Shown: positions 7,472-15,261 of the stretch, in pieces
How positions within the stretch are numbered: position 1 is the stretch's first letter
How the letters are laid out: each line of letters begins with the position of its first letter
DNA from: Hymenobacter aranciens
GTDB lineage: Bacteria > Bacteroidota > Bacteroidia > Cytophagales > Hymenobacteraceae
NCBI RefSeq assembly: GCF_030580865.1
Contig: NZ_JAUQSY010000003.1
Coordinates: 62,001 to 126,000, forward strand
Direction: 5' to 3'
DNA: 64,000 bases
Position numbers and translations under genes: made by a program
The notes under the pieces: model-generated
Told to the model about the DNA's origin: nothing
Database searches by the model: none
Seen by the model: only the letters and a program-made list of their open reading frames with translations

Positions 7472-8359
7472 CCGTTGCAAACGGCGCTGGTCCCAGCCTT
7501 CTACCAGCGGGTGCACCAGCACGCTCACCAAAATCAGCAGCGTGCCCAGGTAAAAGCCGCCCGACATTTTCTCCTCCACTCCGAAAATCAGTACCGCCAG
7601 CCCGATGCCGTACACCGGCTCCAGGTTGGTCGTCAAATTTACCACGAAGGCCGACAGGCGCTTCATCAATTCGACGGAAGCCGAAAAGGCATACACCGTG
7701 CAGGCGCCCGCCAGCAGCAGCAGCCACAGCCAGTCGAGGCCGTGCCAGCCCAGTTGCACGCCCCGCCCCGCGGTGAAATAATGGCCGTAAAAGGGCAGAA
7801 AAATTACCACGCTCAGGCAGGCGCCCAGCATTTCGTAAAACGTGAGCCGCAGCGGCGGGTGCTGCTTTACCAGCTTCGAATTCAGCACGCTGAACAAAGC
7901 CGACAGCACCGCCGACAGCACCGCCACGCCCAGTCCCAGCAGCTGGTCCAGCTCAGCCTGCGACACCAGGTAGAGCCCCAGCATCGTCAGCATGCCCAGG
8001 CCCACTTCGTAGCCGCGCACCCGACGCCACAGCAGCAACGGCTCCAGCAGCGAGGTCCACAAGGCCAGCGTGGCCAGCCCCGCTAGGCACACGCTTACGG
8101 AGGAAATTCGCGCCGCCAGGAAAAAGGTAATCCAGTGCGCTGCTACCAGCGCGCCCACGCCCAGCAGCCGCCCCACCTGCCCGATGGGGATGCGCCAGGG
8201 CTGCCGCCGCCCCAGCAGCAGGGCCGCCAGCCCCCCCGCCGCCAGCAGCGTGCGCCAGAATACCAGCTCCACCGGCGGCACCGTCAGCAGCTTGCCCAGG
8301 ATGGCCGTGAAGCCCCACAGCAGGACGATGAAATGGAGGCGGAGGTAGTCTTTTAACAA
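7448..8359 (-). CDS. EamA/DMT-superfamily transporter
   Basis: A 303-residue protein with ten predicted membrane helices in two EamA repeats (first begins LHFIVLLWGFTAILGKLL, second around LSVVIFLPFY onward). Substrate unknown; family members export amino acids or metabolites. The only good start is a TTG at 8359, directly beside the repeat at 8360-8489. It follows the LptF/G permease gene on the same strand, probably in one operon with tgt. Confidence 0.85.
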   Translation of the reverse strand: MLKDYLRLHFIVLLWGFTAILGKLLTVPPVELVFWRTLLAAGGLAALLLGRRQPWRIPIGQVGRLLGVGALVAAHWITFFLAARISSVSVCLAGLATLALWTSLLEPLLLWRRVRGYEVGLGMLTMLGLYLVSQAELDQLLGLGVAVLSAVLSALFSVLNSKLVKQHPPLRLTFYEMLGACLSVVIFLPFYGHYFTAGRGVQLGWHGLDWLWLLLLAGACTVYAFSASVELMKRLSAFVVNLTTNLEPVYGIGLAVLIFGVEEKMSGGFYLGTLLILVSVLVHPLVEGWDQRRLQRLQQARPE

Positions 8360-8489
8360 GGGTAGGAGGGTAGGAAGGTGTGAGGGTAGGAGTTAGGAGT
8401 GAAGAGGCCGAGATAATAAGAAAAGCAGTGCTGAGAAATCGGCGGTCAAAAAAACTCCTACCCCCATACCCTCTCACCCCCACACCCTA
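8360..8489. repeat. Imperfect inverted repeat, GGGTAGGAGGGT / ACCCTCTCACCC words
   Basis: The left side (8360-8400) stutters GGGTAGGAG-type words; the right side (8453-8489) carries their complement (ACTCCTACCCCC, ACCCTCTCACCCC). It fills the gap between two co-directional genes and could form a long stem in the transcript. The architecture matches the repeats at 9574, 10820 and 61174 although the sequence differs. Confidence 0.7.
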
Positions 8490-9572
8490 TTTAGGCACAA
8501 ACCGGTACAGCGCCAGCCCGATACCGGCGAATACCACCGTGGGCACCCAGGCGGCCACCAGCGGCGGCAGGCTGCCCACTTGCGCCAGGTTGCGCGAGAG
8601 CATCACGAAAATGATGAAGATAAACGCCAACACAAACCCCAGCGCAATCTGCCCGCCCACCCCGGCGCGCGACTTCCGGGCGCTGAGAATCACGCCTATC
8701 AGCGTCAGCACCACGATGGCGAAGGGGTAGGAGTACCGCTCGTACTTCTCGCTCAGGTAGAGCTGGGTATCGTCGGCCCCGCGCTGGATTTTCTGCCGGA
8801 TGAAGGCGTTGAGCTCCGGCAAAGTCATGGTTTCGGCCAGCTTGAAGGTGCTGGCAAAGTCCTTCGGGAAGAGGTTGAGCGTGGTGTCGCGGGCGGGCAG
8901 CGTGAGCAGGGCTTCGTCCTGCGGCCCGCGGAAGGTGCGGACGAGCTGCGGCGTCATGTGCCACACGTGCTTCACCGAGTCCCAGGTGATGGCATCGGCC
9001 GTCATACGGCGCTTAAGTACCGTGCCATCAATGGTTTCGAAAGCAAAGCGGTAGCCAATGTTATTGGTGTTCTCGTAGCTTTCCATGTACACGTAGGTGC
9101 GTGCGCCCTCCTTGATGTGCACGTTGCGCCCCGTGAAGCGGTAAGGGTTCTTCACGTACCGCCGCTCAAAATCCACCCGCGTCTTATTGCCCATCGGCAG
9201 CACCCAGCCGATAAGCCCGAAAATCAGCAGCGCCACCACGCTGCCACCGATGGCGTAGGGCATCAGCAGCCGCCGAAAGCTCACCCCACTGGCCATAATG
9301 GCCACAATCTCGGTGCGCGCCGCCAACTGCGCCGTCACGAATACGGCGGCAATAAAAATGGTAATCGGCGCCAGCAGATTGGCGAAATAAGGGTACAGGT
9401 AGATGTAATAGCCAAAGACAATCTTGCCCATCGACAGATTGTGCTTGATGAAGTCGTCGTTCTTCTCCGTGAAGTCGATGACGCAGATAACCGTCACCAG
9501 AATCAGCACCGTGAAGAAAAACGCGGTGAGAAACTTCTTGATAATGTAGAGGTCGAGTATCTTCATTTTCAA
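8487..9572 (-). CDS. LptF/LptG family permease (YjgP/YjgQ)
   Basis: A 361-residue protein with N-terminal and C-terminal pairs of membrane helices around a long periplasmic segment (~residues 110-265), the LptF/G layout. The start MKILDLYIIKKFLTAFFFTV is the typical cytosolic edge and first helix. By family it is the transmembrane part of the LptB2FG ABC transporter that extracts LPS from the inner membrane. It lies just downstream of tgt, a pairing often seen in Bacteroidota. Confidence 0.9.
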   Translation of the reverse strand: MKMKILDLYIIKKFLTAFFFTVLILVTVICVIDFTEKNDDFIKHNLSMGKIVFGYYIYLYPYFANLLAPITIFIAAVFVTAQLAARTEIVAIMASGVSFRRLLMPYAIGGSVVALLIFGLIGWVLPMGNKTRVDFERRYVKNPYRFTGRNVHIKEGARTYVYMESYENTNNIGYRFAFETIDGTVLKRRMTADAITWDSVKHVWHMTPQLVRTFRGPQDEALLTLPARDTTLNLFPKDFASTFKLAETMTLPELNAFIRQKIQRGADDTQLYLSEKYERYSYPFAIVVLTLIGVILSARKSRAGVGGQIALGFVLAFIFIIFVMLSRNLAQVGSLPPLVAAWVPTVVFAGIGLALYRFVPK

Positions 9573-9573
9573 T

Positions 9574-9650
9574 CAATGAGCAATGAGCAATGAGCAATGA
9601 GCAATGCAGAACGAAATTGTTCATTGCTCATTGCCAATTGTTAATTGAAT
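9574..9650. repeat. GAGCAAT direct repeat with inverted copy
   Basis: Four tandem copies of the 7-bp word GAGCAAT (about 9583-9605) are followed by inverted words (TTCATTGCTCATTGCC, ~9620-9635) and AATTGTTAATTG. It forms a stem-loop in the 77-bp gap between tgt and the permease gene. Its right end reaches the tgt stop codon. Confidence 0.75.
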
Positions 9651-10780
9651 TAAAGCCTGCGCATCACCTGCTCCACCATGCCCGGCTTCCAGGCCCCAAA
9701 CGTACCGGCCACGATTTGCTTACGTGCTTCTTTGACGAGCCACAGGTAAAAAGCGAGGTTGTGCGCCGAGGCAATTTGCGGCCCCAGCAGCTCCTTGCTC
9801 TGAAACAAGTGCCGCACGTACGACTTCGAATAGAACGTGCTGGCCGGCCCGCTCAGTTCGGCGTCGATGGGAGAGAAGTCGGTTTCCCACTTCTTGTTGG
9901 TAATGTTGATGATGCCCTGCGAGGTGAACAGCATGCCGTTGCGGGCGTTGCGGGTCGGCATCACGCAGTCGAACATATCCACACCCAGGGCAATGTTTTC
10001 CAGGATGTTGCCCGGCGTGCCTACGCCCATCAGGTAGCGCGGCTTGTCCTCGGGCAGGATGTCGCACACCAGCTCCGTCATCTCGTACATCTGCTCGGCC
10101 GGCTCACCCACGCTCAGGCCGCCGATGGCGTTGCCGGGCCGGCCCTGCTCGGCAATAAACTCGGCCGATTGCCGCCGCAAGTCCTTGAACGTGCTGCCCT
10201 GCACTATCGGGAACAGCGTCTGCTCGTAGCCATACAGCCCCTCGGTGCTGTCGAAGCGATGGATGCAGCGCTTCAGCCAGCGGTGCGTCATGTCGAGCGA
10301 GCGGCGGGCGTAGTCGTACTCGCAGGGCCAGGGCGTGCATTCATCAAAGGCCATGATAATATCGGCCCCAATCACGCGCTGAATATCCATCACGCCTTCC
10401 GGCGAAAACAGATGCTTCGAGCCGTCGATGTGCGAGCGAAAGGTTACACCTTCCTCCTTAATCTTGCGGGTGTTGCTGAGCGAAAAAACCTGGTAGCCCC
10501 CCGAGTCAGTCAATATCGGCCTGTCCCAGCCGTTGAACTGGTGCAGGCCGCCGGCCGCGCGCAATACGTCGAGCCCCGGCCGCAGGTATAGGTGGTAGGT
10601 GTTACCGAGGATAATCTGGGCCTGCACCTCTTCCTTGAGCGTTTGCTGGCTCACGGCTTTCACCGAGCCGGCTGTACCCACGGGCATGAAAATCGGCGTT
10701 TCAATGGTCCCGTGGGCGGTTTGGATGAGGCCGGCGCGGGCTTTGGTACTGGGGTCCTGGGCGAGAAGGTCGAAGGTCAT
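9650..10780 (-). CDS. tgt: tRNA-guanine transglycosylase
   Basis: A 376-residue TIM-barrel enzyme. Seen: catalytic/base-binding motifs LTDSGGYQVFSL (~residues 91-102), FDECTPWPCEY, the GGLSVGEP loop, and MGVGTPGNIL. It exchanges the wobble guanine of GUN-anticodon tRNAs for preQ1 in queuosine synthesis. Odd feature: where the classical enzyme has the zinc motif CxCxxC, this protein reads ELSGPASTF, so those cysteines are absent, while the His of SAHNLAFY remains. I believe this is shared by other Bacteroidota Tgt proteins. First gene of a probable tgt / LptF-G / EamA operon. Confidence 0.95.
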   Translation of the reverse strand: MTFDLLAQDPSTKARAGLIQTAHGTIETPIFMPVGTAGSVKAVSQQTLKEEVQAQIILGNTYHLYLRPGLDVLRAAGGLHQFNGWDRPILTDSGGYQVFSLSNTRKIKEEGVTFRSHIDGSKHLFSPEGVMDIQRVIGADIIMAFDECTPWPCEYDYARRSLDMTHRWLKRCIHRFDSTEGLYGYEQTLFPIVQGSTFKDLRRQSAEFIAEQGRPGNAIGGLSVGEPAEQMYEMTELVCDILPEDKPRYLMGVGTPGNILENIALGVDMFDCVMPTRNARNGMLFTSQGIINITNKKWETDFSPIDAELSGPASTFYSKSYVRHLFQSKELLGPQIASAHNLAFYLWLVKEARKQIVAGTFGAWKPGMVEQVMRRL

Positions 10781-10819
10781 GGAGTAAAAACGGGCAGTAG
10801 TGGGCAGAAAGGAAGAATT

Positions 10820-10902
10820 GGTATTGGGTGTTAGGTTTTTGGTATCAGGTACTGGGAATAAAAGGCATTTTGCCTAATACCAAAAACCTAACACCCAATA
10901 CC
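10820..10902. repeat. Perfect 26-bp inverted repeat, CCCAATACC words
   Basis: Arms 10820-10845 and 10877-10902 are exact reverse complements with a 31-bp loop. The arm contains TTAGGTTTTTGGTAT and its complement ATACCAAAAACC. Related words (CCCAATACCGAAAA) are found inside the nadE coding region at 22708-22747. It lies in the divergent gap between tgt and the glycosyltransferase. Confidence 0.85.
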
Positions 10903-10980
10903 CAAAACGGCAGCGCCACCTCTACACTGTTTCAGATTGTGCGATTACCGTGCAAAGATACCCCTGCCCGCCCCGCGCCG

Positions 10981-10988
10981 TACCTTTG
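10981..10988 (+). promoter_or_regulatory. TAnnTTTG -7 box close to the start codon
   Basis: TACCTTTG is a perfect -7 box that ends only 7 bp before the GTG at 10996, so the predicted transcript would begin at or within a few bases of the start codon (leaderless). Confidence 0.6.
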
Positions 10989-10995
10989 TCGGCCC

Positions 10996-12156
10996 GTGCC
11001 AACATTCGATTACCATCCCCATTCGCCCATTTTCTGGCTGCTGCTGGCCACCGTACTGCTGCAACTCTACTACGCGGTGTACTATTTCTGGCCCTTCGCC
11101 ACCCGCCCCGCCGAAGCCCCGGCCGACACGCCCGGTCCCGACGACGAGCCCGTGTCCATCGTCGTTTGCGCCCGCAACGAGCTCGACAACCTGTGCCGCC
11201 TGCTGCCGCTGCTGCTTCAGCAGGACTACCCCGGCGGCTTCGAAGTCGTGCTCATCGACGACCGCAGCTACGACGAAACCCAGCTCTACGCCCAGCAACT
11301 GGCCCAGTATTACCCCGAAAAATTCCGCCTCGTCACCGTCGACCGCACGCCCGACGGCTTCGCCCCCAAGAAATACGCCCTAACCCTCGGCATCAAGGCC
11401 GCCAAACACCCCCGCCTCCTCTTTACTGACGCCGACTGCATCCCCGCCACCAACCAGTGGCTGCGCCTGATGCAGCGCGGCTTCGCGCCTACGGCCAAAA
11501 ATCCCGCTGCTGATTTGGTGATTGGCTTCTCGGCCTACGGCGAGCAGCCCGGCTTCCTCAACCGCCTCATTCGCTTTGAAACGCTGCTCACCGCCGCGCA
11601 GTACCTGAGCTTTGCCTGGCGCGGCAAACCCTACATGGGCGTCGGCCGTAACCTCGCCTATTCCCGCGCTACCTTCAATGCCACCAAAGGCTTCGCTTCC
11701 CACATTCGCCAGCTCAGCGGCGACGATGACCTGCTGGTGCAGGATGCCGTGGTCCTGGGCCGCCACGCTGCCGTAGTGGCCGACGCCTCGGCCCACACCC
11801 TCAGCGAAGCCCCCGCTACCTGGACGCACTGGTGGCGCCAGAAGCGCCGCCACCTCTCGGCCGGCCGCCGCTACCGGCTACCCGACCGCCTGCGCATTGG
11901 CACCTTTATGGCCGCCAATGGGTTGTTCTACCTGACTACTATTTGCCTCCTTATTTTCCGTGAAAATTGGGTACCTTTGATAACATTGTGGGCCGTGCGA
12001 ACTTTATTTGTGGCGGCCGTATATGCCCGGCTTAGTCGCCGCTTGCAGCAGTCGCTCCCAATCGGGTGGCTACTCTTGCTCGATATCGTTTATTTTTTCT
12101 ACTACTTCGCCTTAGGGGTTTCCCTATCCTTCAATCGCGCCCTCCGATGGAAGTAA
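10996..12156 (+). CDS. Family 2 glycosyltransferase with C-terminal membrane helices
   Basis: 386 residues from the GTG at 10996; the frame stays open upstream, but that part lies in a repeat and before the -7 box. One N-terminal membrane helix (~residues 12-30) precedes a GT-A domain with SIVVCARNELDNL, LIDDRSYDET and the DxD motif LFTDADCIP; a QxxRRW-like segment appears as WWRQKRRHLS. Three hydrophobic segments follow from about residue 300. It would add a sugar to a lipid or polysaccharide at the inner membrane. Its end overlaps the sigma-factor gene by 10 bp, implying translational coupling. Confidence 0.85.
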   Translation: MPTFDYHPHSPIFWLLLATVLLQLYYAVYYFWPFATRPAEAPADTPGPDDEPVSIVVCARNELDNLCRLLPLLLQQDYPGGFEVVLIDDRSYDETQLYAQQLAQYYPEKFRLVTVDRTPDGFAPKKYALTLGIKAAKHPRLLFTDADCIPATNQWLRLMQRGFAPTAKNPAADLVIGFSAYGEQPGFLNRLIRFETLLTAAQYLSFAWRGKPYMGVGRNLAYSRATFNATKGFASHIRQLSGDDDLLVQDAVVLGRHAAVVADASAHTLSEAPATWTHWWRQKRRHLSAGRRYRLPDRLRIGTFMAANGLFYLTTICLLIFRENWVPLITLWAVRTLFVAAVYARLSRRLQQSLPIGWLLLLDIVYFFYYFALGVSLSFNRALRWK

Positions 12157-12770
12157 CCAATCAGGACATTCAAAAGCAGTTTTCGGCCAAAGCCAAGCAC
12201 GACTTCAAGCTCATTCGGGCCGCTGTCGACCACGGCGACGAAAAAGCCTACGCCGAGCTGATGCACATCTACAAGAAGCCCGTGTATCACGTGGTGCTCA
12301 AGATGGTGCGCAATCAGGACGACGCCGAAGACCTCACCATTGAGGCCTTCGCCAAGGCTTTCCGCAACCTGCACAAGTTCAACCCGGAGTACGCTTTCAG
12401 CACTTGGCTGTTCCGCATCGCCACCAACAACTGCATCGACTTTATTCGCAAGAATAAAATCAAGACGATGTCCATCGACTCGGCCATCAAGGTCGACAAC
12501 GGCGACGAAATCACCATCGACTTCCGCGACAACGACCTGAATCCCATGGAACACGCCATGCGGAATCAGAAAATCGAAATCATGCGCCTCGTGGTGTCGA
12601 AGCTGCCCGACAAGTACCAGCGCCTCGTGAGCCTGCGCTACTTCGACGAGTTGAGCTACGAAGAAATCGCGCAGGAGCTCAAAGCGCCGCTCGGCACCGT
12701 GAAAGCCCAGCTGCACCGCGCCCGCGAGCTGCTCTACGACATGGTGAAGAACACCAAGCAGGTGATTTAA
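12147..12770 (+). CDS. ECF-type RNA polymerase sigma factor
   Basis: 207 residues from the ATG at 12147. Region 2 is seen at ~residues 35-105 (DAEDLTIEAFAKAFRNLHKF, then FSTWLFRIATNNCIDFIR) and region 4 at ~145-200 (LPDKYQRLVSLRYFDELSYE, then EIAQELKAPLGTVKAQLHRA). There is no region 1 or 3, so it is group 4 (ECF). An acidic insert (residues ~115-140, VDNGDEITIDFRDNDLNP) separates the domains. No anti-sigma gene follows; instead it overlaps a glycosyltransferase upstream and precedes rsmG, so its control is not apparent here. Confidence 0.92.
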   Translation: MEVTNQDIQKQFSAKAKHDFKLIRAAVDHGDEKAYAELMHIYKKPVYHVVLKMVRNQDDAEDLTIEAFAKAFRNLHKFNPEYAFSTWLFRIATNNCIDFIRKNKIKTMSIDSAIKVDNGDEITIDFRDNDLNPMEHAMRNQKIEIMRLVVSKLPDKYQRLVSLRYFDELSYEEIAQELKAPLGTVKAQLHRARELLYDMVKNTKQVI

Positions 12771-12778
12771 TCCCGTAT

Positions 12779-12863
12779 GTCATCCTGAGCAAAGCGAAGG
12801 ACCTTATCAGGTTAGAACGAATTGTTCTGGCGTGATAAGGTCCTTCGCTTTGCTCAGGATGAC
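12779..12863. repeat. Perfect 31-bp inverted repeat, GTCATCCTGAGC family
   Basis: Arms 12779-12809 and 12833-12863 are exact complements with a 23-bp loop. It lies between the sigma-factor gene and rsmG, both rightward, beginning 9 bp after the sigma-factor stop. Same family as 5894, 14628, 23539 and 24644. Confidence 0.88.
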
Positions 12864-12884
12864 AGCTATTTGGTTTTGAAAACA

Positions 12885-13511
12885 ATGAATTTGATTCAAC
12901 ACTACTTCCCCGAGTTCACCCCGCAGCAACTCCAGCTATTCAAGGAACTCGAAACCGAATTTAAAGCCGTCAATGAGCAAATCAACCTCGTGGCCCGCAC
13001 CGACGTCGATAACCTCGTGGAGCGGCACATTCTGCACTCGCTGGGCATCGCCAAAGTCATCCAGTTCCCTAAAGGCAGCACCGTGCTCGACGTGGGCACC
13101 GGCGGCGGCCTGCCCGGTCTGCCTCTCGCTATTGCCTTCCCCGACGTGCATTTCCATCTCGTCGATAGCATTGGCAAAAAGATTCGCGCCGTGCAGTTTA
13201 TGGCCGCCGCGCTGGGCCTGCACAACGTGACGGCCGAGCAAACCCGCGCCGAGCAGCTCCGCACCAAATACGACTTCGTGGTGAGCCGCGCCGTGGCCCG
13301 CCTCGCCACCTTCCACACCTGGATTGCGCACCGCTACAAGCCGCAGGGCGTGCCCAACAGTGGCCTGTACTACCTGAAAGGCGGCGACCTGACCGAAGAA
13401 ATTGCCGAAAGCGGCCTGAAAACCACCGTGACAGATTTGAGCGACTTCTTCCAGGAAGAGTTCTACGAGACGAAAAAGGTCGTTTTCGTCCCCGCCAACA
13501 GCGCCCGTTAG
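12885..13511 (+). CDS. rsmG: 16S rRNA (guanine-N7) methyltransferase G
   Basis: 208 residues from the ATG at 12885; in-frame codons further upstream belong to the adjacent repeat. The SAM-binding motif VLDVGTGGGLPGLPLAIAFP is at ~residues 68-87, followed by LVDSIGKKIRAVQF and VVSRAVARL, all typical of RsmG/GidB. It methylates G527 of 16S rRNA (E. coli numbering); loss in other bacteria gives low-level streptomycin resistance. Length is normal. Confidence 0.95.
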   Translation: MNLIQHYFPEFTPQQLQLFKELETEFKAVNEQINLVARTDVDNLVERHILHSLGIAKVIQFPKGSTVLDVGTGGGLPGLPLAIAFPDVHFHLVDSIGKKIRAVQFMAAALGLHNVTAEQTRAEQLRTKYDFVVSRAVARLATFHTWIAHRYKPQGVPNSGLYYLKGGDLTEEIAESGLKTTVTDLSDFFQEEFYETKKVVFVPANSAR

Positions 13512-13512
13512 C

Positions 13513-13549
13513 CTCTGCGTCTTCTGCGCTACCCTCTGCGTCCTTTGCG
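13513..13549. repeat. CTCTGCGTCCTTTGCG word repeat
   Basis: Two copies of a 16-bp word, CTCTGCGTCTTCTGCG at 13513-13528 and CTCTGCGTCCTTTGCG at 13534-13549, sit between the convergent ends of rsmG and the YheT-like gene. The second copy differs from the first at two positions. Confidence 0.6.
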
Positions 13550-13559
13550 GGAGGTTTGT

Positions 13560-14540
13560 CTACGCCGGCACCTCCGCCGTCAGAAATTCCACCGCCCGGC
13601 GCTCCGAATAATACTCCCCATCGCCCTGCGGGAAGCCCACGTGCCCACCTGCCGTCGGCGTTTCCAAAAACACAAACTCCGAAGCTGCCGCTACCTCCCG
13701 CGGATAGCACGAGGGCGGCAAAAACGGGTCGTTCTGTGCGTTCACCAACAGCGTTGGAATGCGAATGCCCGCCAGATACTGTCCCGAGCTGGCGTGCGCA
13801 TAGTAGGCATCGGCCGAGGCAAAACCGTGCATCGGCGCCGTGTATTTATCATCGAATTGCGGAAAGTCCCTCAGCAATTCCAGCCCTTCCACCTCCACTT
13901 GGCCCGGCATCAGCGCGGCTTTATCGCGGATTTTTTGCCGCAACGATTTCAGAAACCGCCGCAAATACACCTGGTTCTGCGGCCGGGCAATGTGAATGGA
14001 GCTGGCCCGCAAATCCGTCGGCACCGAGAACACGGCCGCCCGCTTCACCTCGGCCGGCACGCGGGCGGCGTTCTCGCCCAGGTACTTCAGCGTCACGTTG
14101 CCGCCGGCCGAGAAGCCGGTGAGGTAGATGCGCCGGTAGCGCCCGGTGCTCAGCGCGTGGCGGATAACGGTGTCGAGGTCGCCGGTGTCGCCGAGGTGGT
14201 AGGAGCGGAGCAGGCGGTTCATTTCGCCGCCGCAGCTGCGGTAGTTCCAGGCCAGCGCGTCGAGGCCGGCGTGGTTGAGGGCGCGCACCATGCCGCGCAT
14301 GTAGGGCCGTTGCGCATCGCCCTCCAGGCCGTGCGAGACAATGACGAGGCCATCGGTGGGCCGGCGCGGCGGCAGGCGGCTCCAGTCGAGGTTCAGGAAG
14401 TCGCCGTCGGGCAGTTCGAGCCGCTCGCGCTGGTATGTCACGTCGGGCACCTTGCGCCAGAGGCTGGGCACGATGGTTTGCAAGTGGCCATTGAAGAGGT
14501 AGAACGGCGGCTGGTAATGCGATTGGGCGACGAGGGGCAT
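13560..14540 (-). CDS. YheT-family alpha/beta hydrolase
   Basis: 326 residues from the ATG at 14540. Features: YLFNGHLQTIVPSLWR at the N-terminus (signature of the YheT/UPF0017 family), the oxyanion segment VSHGLEGDAQRPYMRGM, the nucleophile elbow GFSAGGNVTLKYLG (Ser near residue 145), the acid in NAQNDPFLPP, and the His in TAGGHVGFPQ. Cytoplasmic esterase of unknown physiological substrate. Confidence 0.88.
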   Translation of the reverse strand: MPLVAQSHYQPPFYLFNGHLQTIVPSLWRKVPDVTYQRERLELPDGDFLNLDWSRLPPRRPTDGLVIVSHGLEGDAQRPYMRGMVRALNHAGLDALAWNYRSCGGEMNRLLRSYHLGDTGDLDTVIRHALSTGRYRRIYLTGFSAGGNVTLKYLGENAARVPAEVKRAAVFSVPTDLRASSIHIARPQNQVYLRRFLKSLRQKIRDKAALMPGQVEVEGLELLRDFPQFDDKYTAPMHGFASADAYYAHASSGQYLAGIRIPTLLVNAQNDPFLPPSCYPREVAAASEFVFLETPTAGGHVGFPQGDGEYYSERRAVEFLTAEVPA

Positions 14541-14627
14541 GCGGGCGGGTGGCTTTGGCTTCGGTAAAGTTCGGAAATAATCGGCATGCCGAGTAGTTTT
14601 TAATTGCCTGTCTTGAACGCAGCCCCT

Positions 14628-14713
14628 GTCATGCTGAACGCAGTGAAGCATCCTCTCGCGACACAACGCTTCGTTTAAACGTGATAAGATACTTCATTGC
14701 GTTCAGCATGACA
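14628..14713. repeat. Imperfect inverted repeat, GTCATGCTGAACGCAGTGAA family
   Basis: Arms 14628-14653 and 14688-14713 are complementary with a few mismatches; each ends in the GTCATGCTGA core. It lies between the divergent YheT-like and rpsT genes, ending about 33 bp upstream of the rpsT promoter's -33 element. Confidence 0.8.
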
Positions 14714-14746
14714 GAACCCACTTGACATATTTTTTCTATCAACCCG

Positions 14747-14777
14747 TTGGTTTTGCCAAACCCTTTGCGTACCTTTG
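14747..14777 (+). promoter_or_regulatory. rpsT promoter
   Basis: A -33 TTG at 14747-14749 is 20 bp from a perfect TACCTTTG -7 box at 14770-14777. The predicted leader is about 45 nt. Confidence 0.65.
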
Positions 14778-14828
14778 CCCTCCCAAAGACAGAAAAAATC
14801 AGCATTAAGCTCCCCTATACTCCTTCTC

Positions 14829-15080
14829 ATGGCAAACCATAAGTCGGCCCTCAAACGCATCCGCAGCAACGAAGCCAAACGCGTGTTGAACCGTTACCAG
14901 CACAAATCCACCCGCACGGCTATCAAAAAACTGCGCGGCACCACCGATAAAACGGCCGCTCAGGAGCTGCTGAAAAAGGTGTCGTCGATGCTCGACCGTC
15001 TGGCCAAGAAGAGCATCATCCACAAAAACAAAGCTGCTAACAACAAGAGCAAGCTGACAAAACTCGTTAACGCGCTCTAG
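14829..15080 (+). CDS. rpsT: 30S ribosomal protein S20
   Basis: An 83-residue, very basic protein starting MANHKSALKRIRSNEAKR, the classic S20 N-terminus, with TDKTAAQELLKKVSSMLDR and IIHKNKAANNKSKL as expected. It binds 16S rRNA early in 30S assembly. Preceded by its own promoter and followed by a hairpin. Confidence 0.97.
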   Translation: MANHKSALKRIRSNEAKRVLNRYQHKSTRTAIKKLRGTTDKTAAQELLKKVSSMLDRLAKKSIIHKNKAANNKSKLTKLVNAL

Positions 15081-15146
15081 TGCGACTACGAGTCTAGGAA
15101 GGCCGGGCTGCGCCGCCCCAAGGCCCGGTCTTCCGCTCCCATCACC

Positions 15147-15180
15147 GCAAGCCCCGTTTCCGTCAGGAAGCGGGGCTTGC
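15147..15180 (+). terminator. Hairpin downstream of rpsT
   Basis: GCAAGCCCCG (15147-15156) pairs with CGGGGCTTGC (15171-15180); the stem extends inward through TTTCC/GGAAG with one wobble around a GTCA loop. There is no strong T-tract. Confidence 0.65.
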
Positions 15181-15261
15181 TGCATTCAGACCGTGCGGGC
15201 CGCAATGTTGTGCGAAGAAAAAGCCGGTACTTTGGAGTAAGCCATTTTCTCTTCATTGCTT

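Noticed and set aside
12822..12884. Longer N-terminus for RsmG and, likewise, for Lgt (from 23543) and the PglD-like protein (up to 5945)
   Set aside because: The extra codons lie in the inverted repeats and encode repeat-derived sequence (e.g. LRFAQDD), not family sequence.
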